This document shows, one piece after another, positions 11,029 through 20,065 of a stretch of DNA of 64,000 nt. Source of the stretch: Mastigias papua. Its lineage: Eukaryota; Cnidaria; Scyphozoa; Rhizostomeae; Mastigiidae. The notes under the pieces were generated by a model, which had not been told where the DNA came from, did not search any database, and saw only the letters and a list, made by a program, of their open reading frames with translations. The stretch covers positions 3,496,501 to 3,560,500 of the forward strand of contig OZ025271.1 in assembly GCA_964019165.1 (NCBI GenBank), given 5' to 3'. Both the position numbers and the translations under genes were made by a program. Numbering within the stretch: the first letter of the stretch is position 1; each line of letters begins with the position of its first letter.

Positions 11029-11990
11029 TTGCCAGAGGATATGGTGACAACAGCAACCTGGTATATTGTACACAAGAAAAACACAGAGCCCTTGATTAGT
11101 GGACCAACAGCTGAGAAACTTGGCATTATCAAATTTCATTCACACATATCTCCAGATGAAGCAAAATTTCAGAGGATCGTAAATGATACAGGATCAAGTG
11201 AAGAAAAAATTTTTTGGCTAAAGAAATATCCTCTTGGCTAAAGAAACGTTTTTGAAGGGATTGGAACACTTAAGGATTATAAGGTACAATTATACATGGA
11301 CAAGACCATAAAGCTTGTTTCCCAATCTCCAAGACCAGTTCGATTCCACCTAAAGAAGATATTAGATGAAGAAATAGCAAAAATGGAAAGAGCTGATATT
11401 ATAGAAGAACATGTGGGCCTTGCTCCTTTGATCCCTAACATTGTTTTGGCACAAAAGGTGATGGAAGTTTGAGAGTAACGGTAGATATGAGACAAGTTAA
11501 TCAGGCCATAAAGAATACACATGTGCCTATTCCAAATGTTGAGGAGATAAAAGCTCAATTATCTGGCAGCAAATTTTTCTCAAGCTAGATCTGAAGGCAG
11601 CTTTTCACAAGCTACAACTTGATGAGGAAAGCCGGTATGCTACTGTGCTTCATGCAAATGGACGATTGATGCATTACAAGAGGCTCACTATGGGGAATTT
11701 AGTAGCGTCAGGAGAGCTAAACAAAGCACTTCAGCCAGTGTTTGGGAAAATTCCCAATGTTCATCTCATACACGATGATATGATTATTGCGGCACAAACG
11801 CTAAAAGAGCATGATAATACTGTCGAAGCTGTATTAAGTAAGGCCTTTGAGTGGGTATCACCTTTAATCCAGAGAAAAGCATATTTAATGCCAAAGAAGT
11901 ACCATTCTGGGGAGTGATTATCACCAAAGAAGGAATAAAGCCGGATCCAGTCAAAATACAGACACTTTACGAAGCAGAAAGACCAGAAAA
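11029..11990 (+). pseudogene. Gypsy pol: protease end and reverse transcriptase
   Basis: The frame 11029-11241 carries the TWYIVHKKNTEPLISGPTAE strand that ends gypsy proteases, with LGIIKF. The RT follows in other frames: PRPVRFHLKKILDEEIAKM, LRVTVDMRQVNQAI, FSKLDLKAAFHKLQLDE with the first catalytic Asp, and LIHDDMIIA in place of the usual (Y/I)xDD box, so both aspartates remain. FNPEKS-type and PVKIQTL blocks close it near 11960. There are a stop at 11239-11241 and frame changes near 11250, 11470, 11575 and 11915. It acts in the capsid to copy the element RNA; this copy cannot. Confidence 0.82.
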
Positions 11991-12017
11991 TAAAGAAGAG
12001 TAATCTCTTTTCTCTCT

Positions 12018-12620
12018 ATGCTCCAATCCAATTCTACATTCATACCAAGAGTATCGCGGCATACACAACAGCTCAGAGATCTTACAAAGAAAAATAGTAG
12101 ATTCAAATGGAATAAGGACCATCAAAAAGAGTTTGAACATATAAAGTCAATGTTTCATGAAGATATCTTAATACAATTTTTTGATCCAAAGAAAGATACA
12201 TACATTTTTGCGGATGCCCATCGTACAGGTTTAGGGGCAGTTTTGGCTCAAGGGTCTTCCATCAATGAAACTGTTCCTATTGCTATTGCAAGTCGAGCAA
12301 CAACAGAGGTTGAACAAAGATATCCACAATTGATCTAGAAGGCTTGGCAATAGATTTTAGCCTTCGGAGATGTCGACAATATATGGTGGGAGGACCGCTA
12401 ACGAAAGAAGAGACAGACCACAAGCCACTTGTAAGCATATTTGCAAACAAGCGCCTGTACGTCTTGATAGAGTAAAATTACGTCATTCAGGACATACCAT
12501 TTGAGGTATACTGGCAACCAGGCAAACTAAATCCAGCCGATTATGCATCCAGACATGCGATATCACTGAAGTGCTTACCGAAGAAAATCCAGGATGAGAC
12601 AAAAGAATTTGTAAAGCTCT
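12018..12620 (+). pseudogene. Gypsy pol: RNase H
   Basis: The segment reads HTQQLRDLTKKNSRFKWNKDHQKEFEHIK, then the RNase H start (YIFADAHRTGLGAVLAQ; active-site Asp kept as FAD) and TTEVEQRYPQL with the catalytic Glu. A stop at 12336-12338 interrupts the L(D)LEGLAI block; the next frame continues with RRCRQYMVGGPLTKEETDHK and the H-S-G end. The fold and order are standard for Ty3/gypsy. Confidence 0.8.
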
Positions 12621-12628
12621 GTTGGTTT

Positions 12629-13432
12629 TTGCATAGCTCTCCATACGTAGAGGCAATAACAATTGAGTCCCTTCAGTGGCATGCAGAAAACAACAAAGTC
12701 TTATCAAATCTCAAAGATCATATAATTGAAGGAAAAATTCCGAACGCTAGTAAATTACCAGAATTGCAGCCATTTAGCAAAATATTTAATGAGGTCACAA
12801 TTACAGAAGGAGGTTTGATATTAAGAGGAGAGAGAATAATTTTGCCTAGGGATTTACTGAAAAGAGCTATAGAGAAAGCACATCAAGGAGGGCACCCTGG
12901 AGAGTCAAGTCTTAAAAGAAGATTTCGAATGCACTTTTGGTACCCAGGCATTAATAAAGCAGTTAAGGAAAAGGTTAAAAGATGTTTAGCTTGTCAAGTT
13001 CATACAGATAAAGCAACCAAAGAACCTCAGACGATGTTTGTATCCCCAGAATATGCATAGGGCAAAGTCGCTCTTAATTTATTTCGGCCTATGCCAAATG
13101 GGAAACATATTGTTGTGGTACAAGATATGTTTACAAGGTTCCCTGCTGCAAAAATAGTACATAGTACAAGTGCTAAAGATGTTCTTCCTTCTCTTGATGA
13201 GATTTATACTTCTTACGGATATCCAAGCATCCATATAACAGACAATGGGTCTCCATTCAATTCCGAAAGCTTTAAAAACTATTCACTAAAAAACGGTATA
13301 CAGCATTGTAAAGCATATCTATATCATCCACAGGCAAATCCTGCTGAAAGATTAATGAAGCCCATAGGGAAAACCATGAAGGCTGTATTCATGGAAAAGA
13401 AAATCAACAACAAGCTCTTAGTCGATTTCTAG
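12629..13432 (+). pseudogene. Gypsy pol: integrase zinc finger and core
   Basis: The frame 12629-13060 contains the HHCC finger: H..GHPGESSLKRRF, then a WYPGI block and CLACQVHTD (two Cys). After a stop at 13058, the core runs from 13091 with a D in VVVQDMFTRF, TDNGSPFNS (second D) and NPAERLMKPIGK (E), giving a complete D,D-E triad. The frame ends at 13430 (VDF stop) and resumes in the ATPNVATGVAPGDFLLRDGYR block near 13440. The enzyme would insert the cDNA. Confidence 0.85.
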
Positions 13433-13467
13433 CAGCACATCGTGCTACTCCCAATGTAGCCACAGGT

Positions 13468-14075
13468 GTGGCACCTGGAGATTTCCTTCTGAGAGATGGC
13501 TATAGGGTTGATTTTCCAACTAAGAAACCACTAAAGATCAAGGACATTATCAAAGCAAAACAGAATGATATTGAAAAGAAGAGAGCATTCAGAGTAAAGC
13601 AAATTTATCAGTTAAGAGGCGTAAAGAGAACATTTCTGCTGGAGATACAGTTTTTTTATGAAACCAGAAGCGGTCCAAGAAGTTTGACCCCAAGTTTGAT
13701 CCAAGACAATGCCAAGTGAAGGCTATTTCTGAAAGGGGGCTGTCATTAATCAGACAGTCTGACAATGTGGTATTTATACGCCATAAAGATGATGTCAAAC
13801 CCTTCGTTGCAAGTTCAGATAGCAGAAAGCAGACTAGTAACTCTTGGTATTATACACAACCGACGACATCTACGGCTAGGCAAGATGAGAACAATACCGT
13901 TGGTACAGAAACTCAGGCAATGCTTCAAGATCACGATTATGGTTCAGAAATTCCTACTATACCAACTGATACAAGCAACAATGATGTAGCTACTCTACAG
14001 TCAGACGTACGAAGAACGAAATTTGGACGAATAAGAAAGCCTCCAAGTTGGTTCAGAGACTATGAACAATTCTAA
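13468..14075 (+). pseudogene. Gypsy pol: integrase C-terminal tail
   Basis: Two overlapping frames (13468-13719 and 13716-14075) cover the C-terminal part after the integrase core. The tail has a SERGLSLIRQSDNVVFIRHKDDVK segment and ends with FGRIRKPPSWFRDY, typical of the end of gypsy polyproteins. A one-base slip near 13640-13715 separates the frames. The 3' LTR candidate begins 45 bases after the stop. Confidence 0.75.
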
Positions 14076-14119
14076 GAACTGAAAAACATTGCTCATTTTT
14101 TTTTGCTTTTTAGGAGAAG

Positions 14120-14368
14120 TGTTGGAGTAACTCTACTTACAATGCAGCCTCGTTTTAGGATTAGGGGGACTGGGCAAGAGGAAGAAGTTATATATTAAGA
14201 TGGTGAAAATGATTGAGTTAGAATATATTAATTGAGATTGAGTTGGAATACATTAGGAAGTGGCCCAACTCTACATACAAAGAAGAAAGTATATTAAAAA
14301 TATTTTCATGGAAAAATAAAGTAATAGTCTAAGTGTTTAATAAGAAGTTCACGACTGCAAAATTAACA
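14120..14368 (+). repeat. Putative 3' LTR of the gypsy element
   Basis: A purine tract (AGGAGAAG) ends at 14119 and is followed by TGTTGGAGTAACTC, a typical LTR start. An AATAAA lies near 14316, and TTAACA at 14363-14368 gives a TG...CA boundary. With no 5' LTR in the window the borders cannot be confirmed by comparison, so the right end is a guess. Confidence 0.4.
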
Positions 14369-14949
14369 ACAAAATCATAATTCAATGCATTCTTAGCCTT
14401 TATAACTCAATCTCTTTCTCCACTAATAGCTGCATCTTTAATATTTGCTTTCTCTAGTAATAAATGAATAATCTCACTTGCTTGTGTTGCATATTCTTCC
14501 GCACTCTTCTATTCTTCAACCACCAACATTTCTAGTTTCTGCCTTTTGCTTTATGCCTTTGTTCACCACTCCGAGACTAGCTCGAACAGTTTTGGACATA
14601 TGCCTATGTGTCATTGATGTGCCTTCATGCAATCTGTTAATTCCTGTTCATCTTCTTGGAGTTATATCCATTGCAACGTTGCTAACAGCTCAACCGAGTA
14701 AATGAAACGACATTAAGGTCAATTAATAAATTTTCCAATTACTCTGACAACAACTGCAGCTGGGTTTGATAATCCTAAATAAAGCTAAAAATTCGCCAGA
14801 GATAGAAAATTGATAAATTCAAAGTTAACTTTCTATCTAATTGAATAAGAATTTAAATGAAACCTTTCCAAGACATAAGCACAAAGGTTTCATTACACTA
14901 TTACTTAGTGCACTGTTTATGCTCACTTTAGTATTTTTCAACTATGTAT
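14369..14949. other. Non-coding spacer
   Basis: AT-rich sequence between the gypsy 3' end and the palindrome. The open frame at 14478-14705 shows no known motif. Nothing else is seen. Confidence 0.45.
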
Positions 14950-15051
14950 ATTATTATTTTAATTACATGCTTGCTATTGCCTAATATTACTAGTAGGTGT
15001 ATACCTACTAGTTATATTAGGCAATAGCAAGCATGTAATTAAAATAATAAT
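14950..15051. repeat. Near-perfect 102-bp palindrome (49-bp arms)
   Basis: The left arm 14950-14998 is the reverse complement of 15003-15051 with a single mismatch (T versus A near the tip). The arms are separated by only four bases (GTAT). The arm runs from ATTATTATTTTAATTAC through GCTTGCTATTGCCTAATAT to TAGTAGGT. Such a long uninterrupted palindrome is unlikely by chance. It may be a small foldback element or the product of a hairpin repair event. Confidence 0.92.
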
Positions 15052-15176
15052 CAGTTCAGCTACTTCAGTTTTCACAAAATCAGTAATTAATCACATATTG
15101 AAGGAGATAAAGAGGGTTTTGGCGTATGGAGCCTTGATACTGATTAGGTCCACGTGGCCTAAATTTATTTTTCAAG

Positions 15177-15965
15177 ATGACTGGCAATGAATTCATTACT
15201 CTGAACATTGTTCAAAGTTTATTAGAAGTACAAACAAACACGTTTAAAGCTTCCTTTACAGTGTTATTTGATGAACTGAAGGATGAACTTAAATGTGTGA
15301 GTAAGGACATCCTGGAGCTCCAAAAAAGCCTTAGTTTTTCTCAAGGTCAGCTTGCTACCTAAAAGAAAGGCCTTGATCACGTTGAGCAGAAGTTACAGGT
15401 CAATGAAGAATTTTTCAGAGACACAAGGGACAGCCTTGGTGCAATGGATTCTGAACTTGAATATCTGGAAAAACAGAGTCAGCGGAACAATATTAGAATA
15501 ACTGGGGTGCTTGAAGATACTCAATATGAAAAAACCTGGGACGACACCGAAATAGTTGTTAAGAGATTGATTAAAGACAAGCTTGGCATCCAAGATGAAC
15601 TGGTGATTGAAAGATGTCACAGGGTCAACCGCTCAAATAAGGAGAATAGACCAAGGCAAAATGGAAAGGAGCAACGAAGAAACATTGCCGCAAAGTTGGC
15701 AAGTTGGACGGCAAAAGAAACGTGCTAAAGAAAGCCAGATCGATTAGACCAAATGAAATAAAGTTTGTCGCTGATTTATCGCCGAAAACAATGGCAAAAA
15801 GGGAAGCACAAGTTTATGATCTTTTGGGGGCAAGAATAAATGGAAAGTATGCTTTCTGGTAATGGATAAACTCATTATCAAAGATAAGCCTCCTGATTCC
15901 ATTCCTGACAAAAAGATTACTTCTTCTGCAAGTTCTGACAATGAAGTCAGCTTTAAAATTGTATA
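15177..15965 (+). pseudogene. LINE ORF1 (coiled coil plus RRM-like domain)
   Basis: The reading frames give an L1-ORF1-like protein. Residues 1-60 and the part after a stop at 15360 form a heptad-rich coiled coil ending SELEYLEKQSQRNN. Then comes the IRITGVLEDTQYEKTWDDTE strand, the LIKDKLGI..ELVIERCHRVNR block and an R-rich segment, the usual order of the RRM-type nucleic-acid-binding domain. The frame slips near 15720 and continues VLKKARSIRPNEIKFVADL, with DLLGARINGKYAF. A second slip near 15855 leads to a short acidic tail ending about 15965. The protein would coat LINE RNA. It pairs with the ORF2 remnant that follows. Confidence 0.7.
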
Positions 15966-16099
15966 AACTATTCAAAGTATGCAGTCTTTGTGTTGACTTA
16001 AGCAGTTATAAGGCATTCTCAGCTTCACCTATGTATAAAAGCAAATGTTGACATCTTCAGAGTCAGGCTTTGGTTTGTCATTTTGATTCATTTCACCAA

Positions 16100-18262
16100 T
16101 ATAAATGACAAATTTAGATACTTTTCCTTGTGGTATTTGCCACAAAAGTATAGCTATTCGTCAAAAGGCAATTTTGTGCAATAAGTGCAAATTTTTGTCC
16201 ATATTAAATGCAATAACATCACTTCTTTAGAAGATTTAAAATTGGAGAAAGAACTAAGTGATGTTCCTTGGTTTTGCAAGTCTGCTTCACAAAAATGTTT
16301 CCAATTAAAAAAGCTGAGCAGGAAGGATATGAAACTTAAAGATAAGCCTTGGATAAACAGATTCCGAGAATCTGAAAAAAGATGATGAGAATCCGAGACA
16401 GATTCCTCCAAAAATTGAAGAAACAGCAAACTGATGATAACCTCAAATTATATAAAAAGTTTAGGAACCATGTTTCAAATGAATTGAAAGAAGAAAGTAA
16501 AGCAACGTATTTCTATAATTATTTTTCTACCAACATTAACAACATGAAGACATTGTTGTTAGGTATAAGGTCACTCATTTATCATAAATAGTCCATTTCT
16601 TCTGCAGTCAACAAAATAAAAGATCAAGATGGAAAGACAACGTTAGATCCTTGTAAAATTACCAATATCGTCAATGATTTCTTTGTTAATGTTGCTGATG
16701 ATATAATTAAGAAAATCCCAATGACTCCAAAACCCCCTCTTGACTATCTATCAAATAGAACTCTAGTTCAACTTTCCTTTCTCCAGTTACATTTATGGAA
16801 GTTAATGACATCATTAATATCCTAAATCCTTCAAAATCTGTAGGACCCAACAGTATACCTATAAAGTTATTAAAAATTATTGGATCCACAATTTCTCCAC
16901 TCCTTGCTCTACTTGTCAATCAGTCCTTCCGGTCTGGTATTTTTCCTGACAAACTAAAGATAGCCAAGGCGATTTCACGGTTTAAAAACATGAAACCCTG
17001 AGCTGCCATTTAACTATAGGCCCATTTCTCTGTTATCCATCTTTAGCAAGGTATTTGAGAAGTTAATGTACAAACGACTTTATAGATTCCTTGAAGTACA
17101 TAAAGCTCTCTATTCTTTGCATTTTGGATTTCAAGAAAACCATTCAATTGATCATGCCCTTGTGAGTTGGACTGAAGCTGTGAGAAATATTATTGACAAT
17201 AAAAGATTTGTTTGTGGTATTTTCATTGATTTACAAAATGCCTTTGATACTGTAATAATAAAATTTTGTTTTTAAAGATGGAACATTATGGCATTCGTGG
17301 TTGTGCCCTTGAGTGGTTTAGATCATATTTATCTGGAAGAAAGCAATATGTTTATGTCAATGGGAACAAGCGTGACATACTTTCGTTTACTTGTGGTGAT
17401 CCACAAGGCTCTGTGCTAGGTGCCTTAATTTTTCTTATTTTCATAAGTGATCTGCCAAATGTTTCCAAGAAATTGAAATTTTACCTCTTTGCTGATGATA
17501 CCAAAATTTACTATGAGTCTAAGAATGTATCAGATTTATAACTAGAATTCTTAACAAACTGCTTCAATCTCGATAAGACTAGCAACATTATCTATCATTC
17601 TCCATCTGTGAAATAGGGATATTGAATATTAAAATATTAAATATCAAATTAGGGAAAAACCATATTAAGAGAGTAAAATTTGTTAAATTCCTAGGTGTTC
17701 TCTTTGATGAGCATTTTAACTGGAAGTACCATCTCAGTGAACTCTCGAAACAATTAGTGAGAACCTGTGGTATGCTTTTCAAAATTAGAATCTTACTCGA
17801 ATTAGATGTTTTACTCTGCTTGTATAATGCTTTGTTTCTGTCTTTCTTACAGTATAGTCTTATAGCTTGGGATCAAACCAATGCATCATATACAGAACCA
17901 ATCTTCAGGTTGCAGAAAAAGACTATCAGAGCAATCTAATTTCAGCTTCACATGTCTCCCTCACTTCCAATCTTTAAAGATCTTAAACTTCTTGAACTTT
18001 GTGATATTTTTGAACTGAGGCTCTTAACTATTGTATTTTACTCTATCAACGAGACATCATCTGATTGCTTTCATAATTTCTTCTTATTCAGTTCATCTGT
18101 CTATCAATATTCCACTAGACAGGCCAGTCATGGAGATTTATACCTGACTCAACAAAACAGCCTTCATTATGGACTAAAATCAATGCCCTACCTTGGAGCC
18201 AAACTCTGGAATAAACTTCCTGTAGAACTAAGAAATGCCCCATCAAAGCTATTCTTCAAACG
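16100..18262 (+). pseudogene. LINE ORF2 with PHD-like finger and RT, endonuclease missing
   Basis: A Cys-rich PHD-like finger (CGICHKSIA..QKAILCNKCKF, then HIKCNNITSLEDL, ending PWFCKS) at about 16115-16285 is followed almost at once by the post-endonuclease linker (KDKPWINRFRESEKR..RIRDRFLQKLKK, 16340-16420). RT blocks follow: LNPSKSVGPNSIPIKLLK (16820), FGFQENHSIDHAL (17125), FIDLQNAFDT (17222), GDPQGSVLGALIF (17395), YLFADDTKIYY (17482), VKFLGVLFDEHFNWK (17677) and the C-terminal LGAKLWNKLP (18193). There are stops and frameshifts near 16385, 16590, 16780, 17000, 17272, 17540, 17615 and 17938. No APE endonuclease motifs (SDH, GDFN) occur between finger and linker. The copy stops near 18262 at the start of the next element. 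Confidence 0.82.
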
Positions 18263-18290
18263 GCCTATGGTCCTGGGCGTCTTTGGGCGT

Positions 18291-18372
18291 GGTAGTGGTT
18301 GGCGGTTTCTGGCGGTTTCTGGCGGATTCTGGCGGATTCTGGCGGTTTCTGGCGGTTTCTGGCGGTTTTGAG
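18291..18372 (+). repeat. 10-bp minisatellite GGCGGTTTCT/GGCGGATTCT
   Basis: About seven tandem decamers, GGCGGTTTCT with an interior run of GGCGGATTCT, lie between the end of the previous LINE (18262) and the CR1 ORF1 start (18407). They are much richer in G and C than their surroundings. Their place suggests the 5' UTR or promoter array of the CR1; repeat arrays in LINE 5' UTRs are known. The reading frames through the array are artefacts. Confidence 0.75.
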
Positions 18373-18406
18373 GGTTGGTATCGGTGTGATCGTACACGCG
18401 TAGCTG

Positions 18407-20020
18407 ATGGCTCGTTTCAAGTTGACTAAGAAGAAAGGAACAGATGCCAAAGAGTCCTTAAATGCATTCAAGCTAACAAAACTTATTTTGGAAGCAATTG
18501 AAATCATCCGAGAACGAAGAAAACGCCCAGATAAGGACTCCGTGACAGATTTCATCTGCTCGAAGCATGGCCTAGACCAGCCTGGCCTAGACAAAGGCGA
18601 AGTCATTGATACTATAGATGGCCTGTTACTTTCTGGAATGATTTTTGCGAGAACAACTAAAGGTAAAGAGTCCTATTTTATTAGTGAAGAAGCCAAATTA
18701 AAAATGACATCTGATATAGGGAATACTGGTCCACCTGTAGAGTCTGGAGTGCAACTGCCAACTACAGACTGTACATCTTCTAACGGTACAGCTTCTCCCT
18801 CAATTGCTCCTAAAAAGACCAATGACTGCAGTATTATTGAGATCAGTGAAGTTAGTAAGCCAAACTATTCCAATATCACGCACTCTCATTCAAATTCATT
18901 GAAGATTTTAGAAAGGAATAGTTTCATTACTCGCTTAAGTGAAATAAGCTCATGCGATGATGTTGATTATGAAGCTATTCCTCGTATGGATATAAATGAA
19001 TTTGCACATGTGATCTTGCAATTAAATAACCAACTACAACTGGAAAGACAGCGATGCGATGATCTCAAATATGAGAATTTGAGCTTAAAAACTAAATTAT
19101 TTCAGTACAAACACACATCGACAAGAGGGACAGGTAGCGAGATAGTAGCTGACACCTCTGGGAGTACTAAAATGAAAGCAATTGAAAAGATTCAAGAGCA
19201 ATGGGTCACTTACTTAGAGGATAGGAGAAAGAAGTATGAGCAGCATAAAATTGCCAGCAAACTAAACAGCGTAAACAATAAAAATCAAATTTCAAAGGGA
19301 AGCTTATCATCACAGTTACCCAACAGACCTGCAACCACTGAAGAAAAGGTTGATAAATTCACATGTGCTGCTAGGGAAATTCAAATTACAAAAGTCAATC
19401 AACCTGTCAAACGATGCTCTGAAGTTAAGTTAAACAGTTTGAAAGAATCTCGCTTAACCAATCCTGATGGGCAAATGAATGGAAATATAAAACAATCATA
19501 CGTAGAGCAGGAATCCCATGCATGGAAAAAAGGGACTGTCCTTATCCTGGGGGATAGCATGCTGCACGGGATAGATGAAAAGAAACTGAGCAAAAATGGT
19601 TTGGTGAAAGTTCGTTGTTTCCCGGGTTCCACTATTAATGAAATGAAGAATTTTTATATGCAGCCGCTCTTATGCAAAAAGCCTAGCAAAGTGATTTTAC
19701 ATGTAGGAACAAACGATGCTGCTTTTAAAGAATCCACTGCGGACAGTATTCTTGATGGACTATTGGAGACAAAGAAGGAAATTGAATCAAAATTGCCGAA
19801 GGCAACTGTGGTGCTTTCTACCCCAGTGTACAGAACAGATCAAATGCGGGCAGGAAAGATTGTTGCTGCTTTAAACAAGAAAATTCGCTGTCTTGGGCTG
19901 AACATCGTGGACAATAATAACTTAGGCTTAAAGGAAATTGGTCGCAAAGGACTGCACCTGAATGGTAATGGAGTAAGTAAACTCGCTTCCAATCTAGCTG
20001 CAAAACTACGTAGTTTTTAA
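18407..20020 (+). CDS. CR1 ORF1: winged helix, coiled coil, SGNH esterase
   Basis: An intact 537-codon frame. Residues about 20-90 (ILEAIEIIRERRKRPDKDSV to KGKESYFI) resemble the SAMD1-type winged helix, a DNA-binding fold. A low-complexity S/T-rich linker follows, then a short coiled coil near 205-230 (LNNQLQLERQRCDDLKYENL). Residues about 370-537 form an SGNH/GDSL hydrolase: GDSMLHGI with the nucleophile Ser (about 383), FPGSTINEM, VILHVGTNDAA, and GLHLNGNGVSKLA with the catalytic His. The Asp normally three residues before that His is a Lys (KGLH). Esterase domains are known in ORF1 of CR1/L2 LINEs; the winged helix in front is the unusual part. The first ATG after the decamer array is taken as start. 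ORF2 follows after about 45-65 bases. Confidence 0.85.
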   Translation: MARFKLTKKKGTDAKESLNAFKLTKLILEAIEIIRERRKRPDKDSVTDFICSKHGLDQPGLDKGEVIDTIDGLLLSGMIFARTTKGKESYFISEEAKLKMTSDIGNTGPPVESGVQLPTTDCTSSNGTASPSIAPKKTNDCSIIEISEVSKPNYSNITHSHSNSLKILERNSFITRLSEISSCDDVDYEAIPRMDINEFAHVILQLNNQLQLERQRCDDLKYENLSLKTKLFQYKHTSTRGTGSEIVADTSGSTKMKAIEKIQEQWVTYLEDRRKKYEQHKIASKLNSVNNKNQISKGSLSSQLPNRPATTEEKVDKFTCAAREIQITKVNQPVKRCSEVKLNSLKESRLTNPDGQMNGNIKQSYVEQESHAWKKGTVLILGDSMLHGIDEKKLSKNGLVKVRCFPGSTINEMKNFYMQPLLCKKPSKVILHVGTNDAAFKESTADSILDGLLETKKEIESKLPKATVVLSTPVYRTDQMRAGKIVAALNKKIRCLGLNIVDNNNLGLKEIGRKGLHLNGNGVSKLASNLAAKLRSF

Positions 20021-20065
20021 TACAAAAAATAGTATTTACTCTGACTCGTTACATCAGCATCTAGG

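Larger units (their letters stand above)
11029..14368 (+). mobile_element. Ty3/gypsy LTR retrotransposon, 5'-truncated
   Basis: Broken pol frames run in the order protease end, RT, RNase H, integrase zinc finger, integrase core and C-terminal tail, followed by a polypurine tract and a putative 3' LTR. This is the order of Ty3/gypsy (Metaviridae-type) elements, not of copia or BEL. No gag, zinc knuckle or 5' LTR is found to the left, where the sequence joins the integrase-core gene on the other strand. The truncation point is near 11020. Stops and frameshifts throughout mean it is inactive. Confidence 0.85.

Noticed and set aside
18188..18429. Open frames through the GGCGG decamer array, rich in W, R and F or P and Q.
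   Set aside because: They are produced by the minisatellite reading open in several frames.
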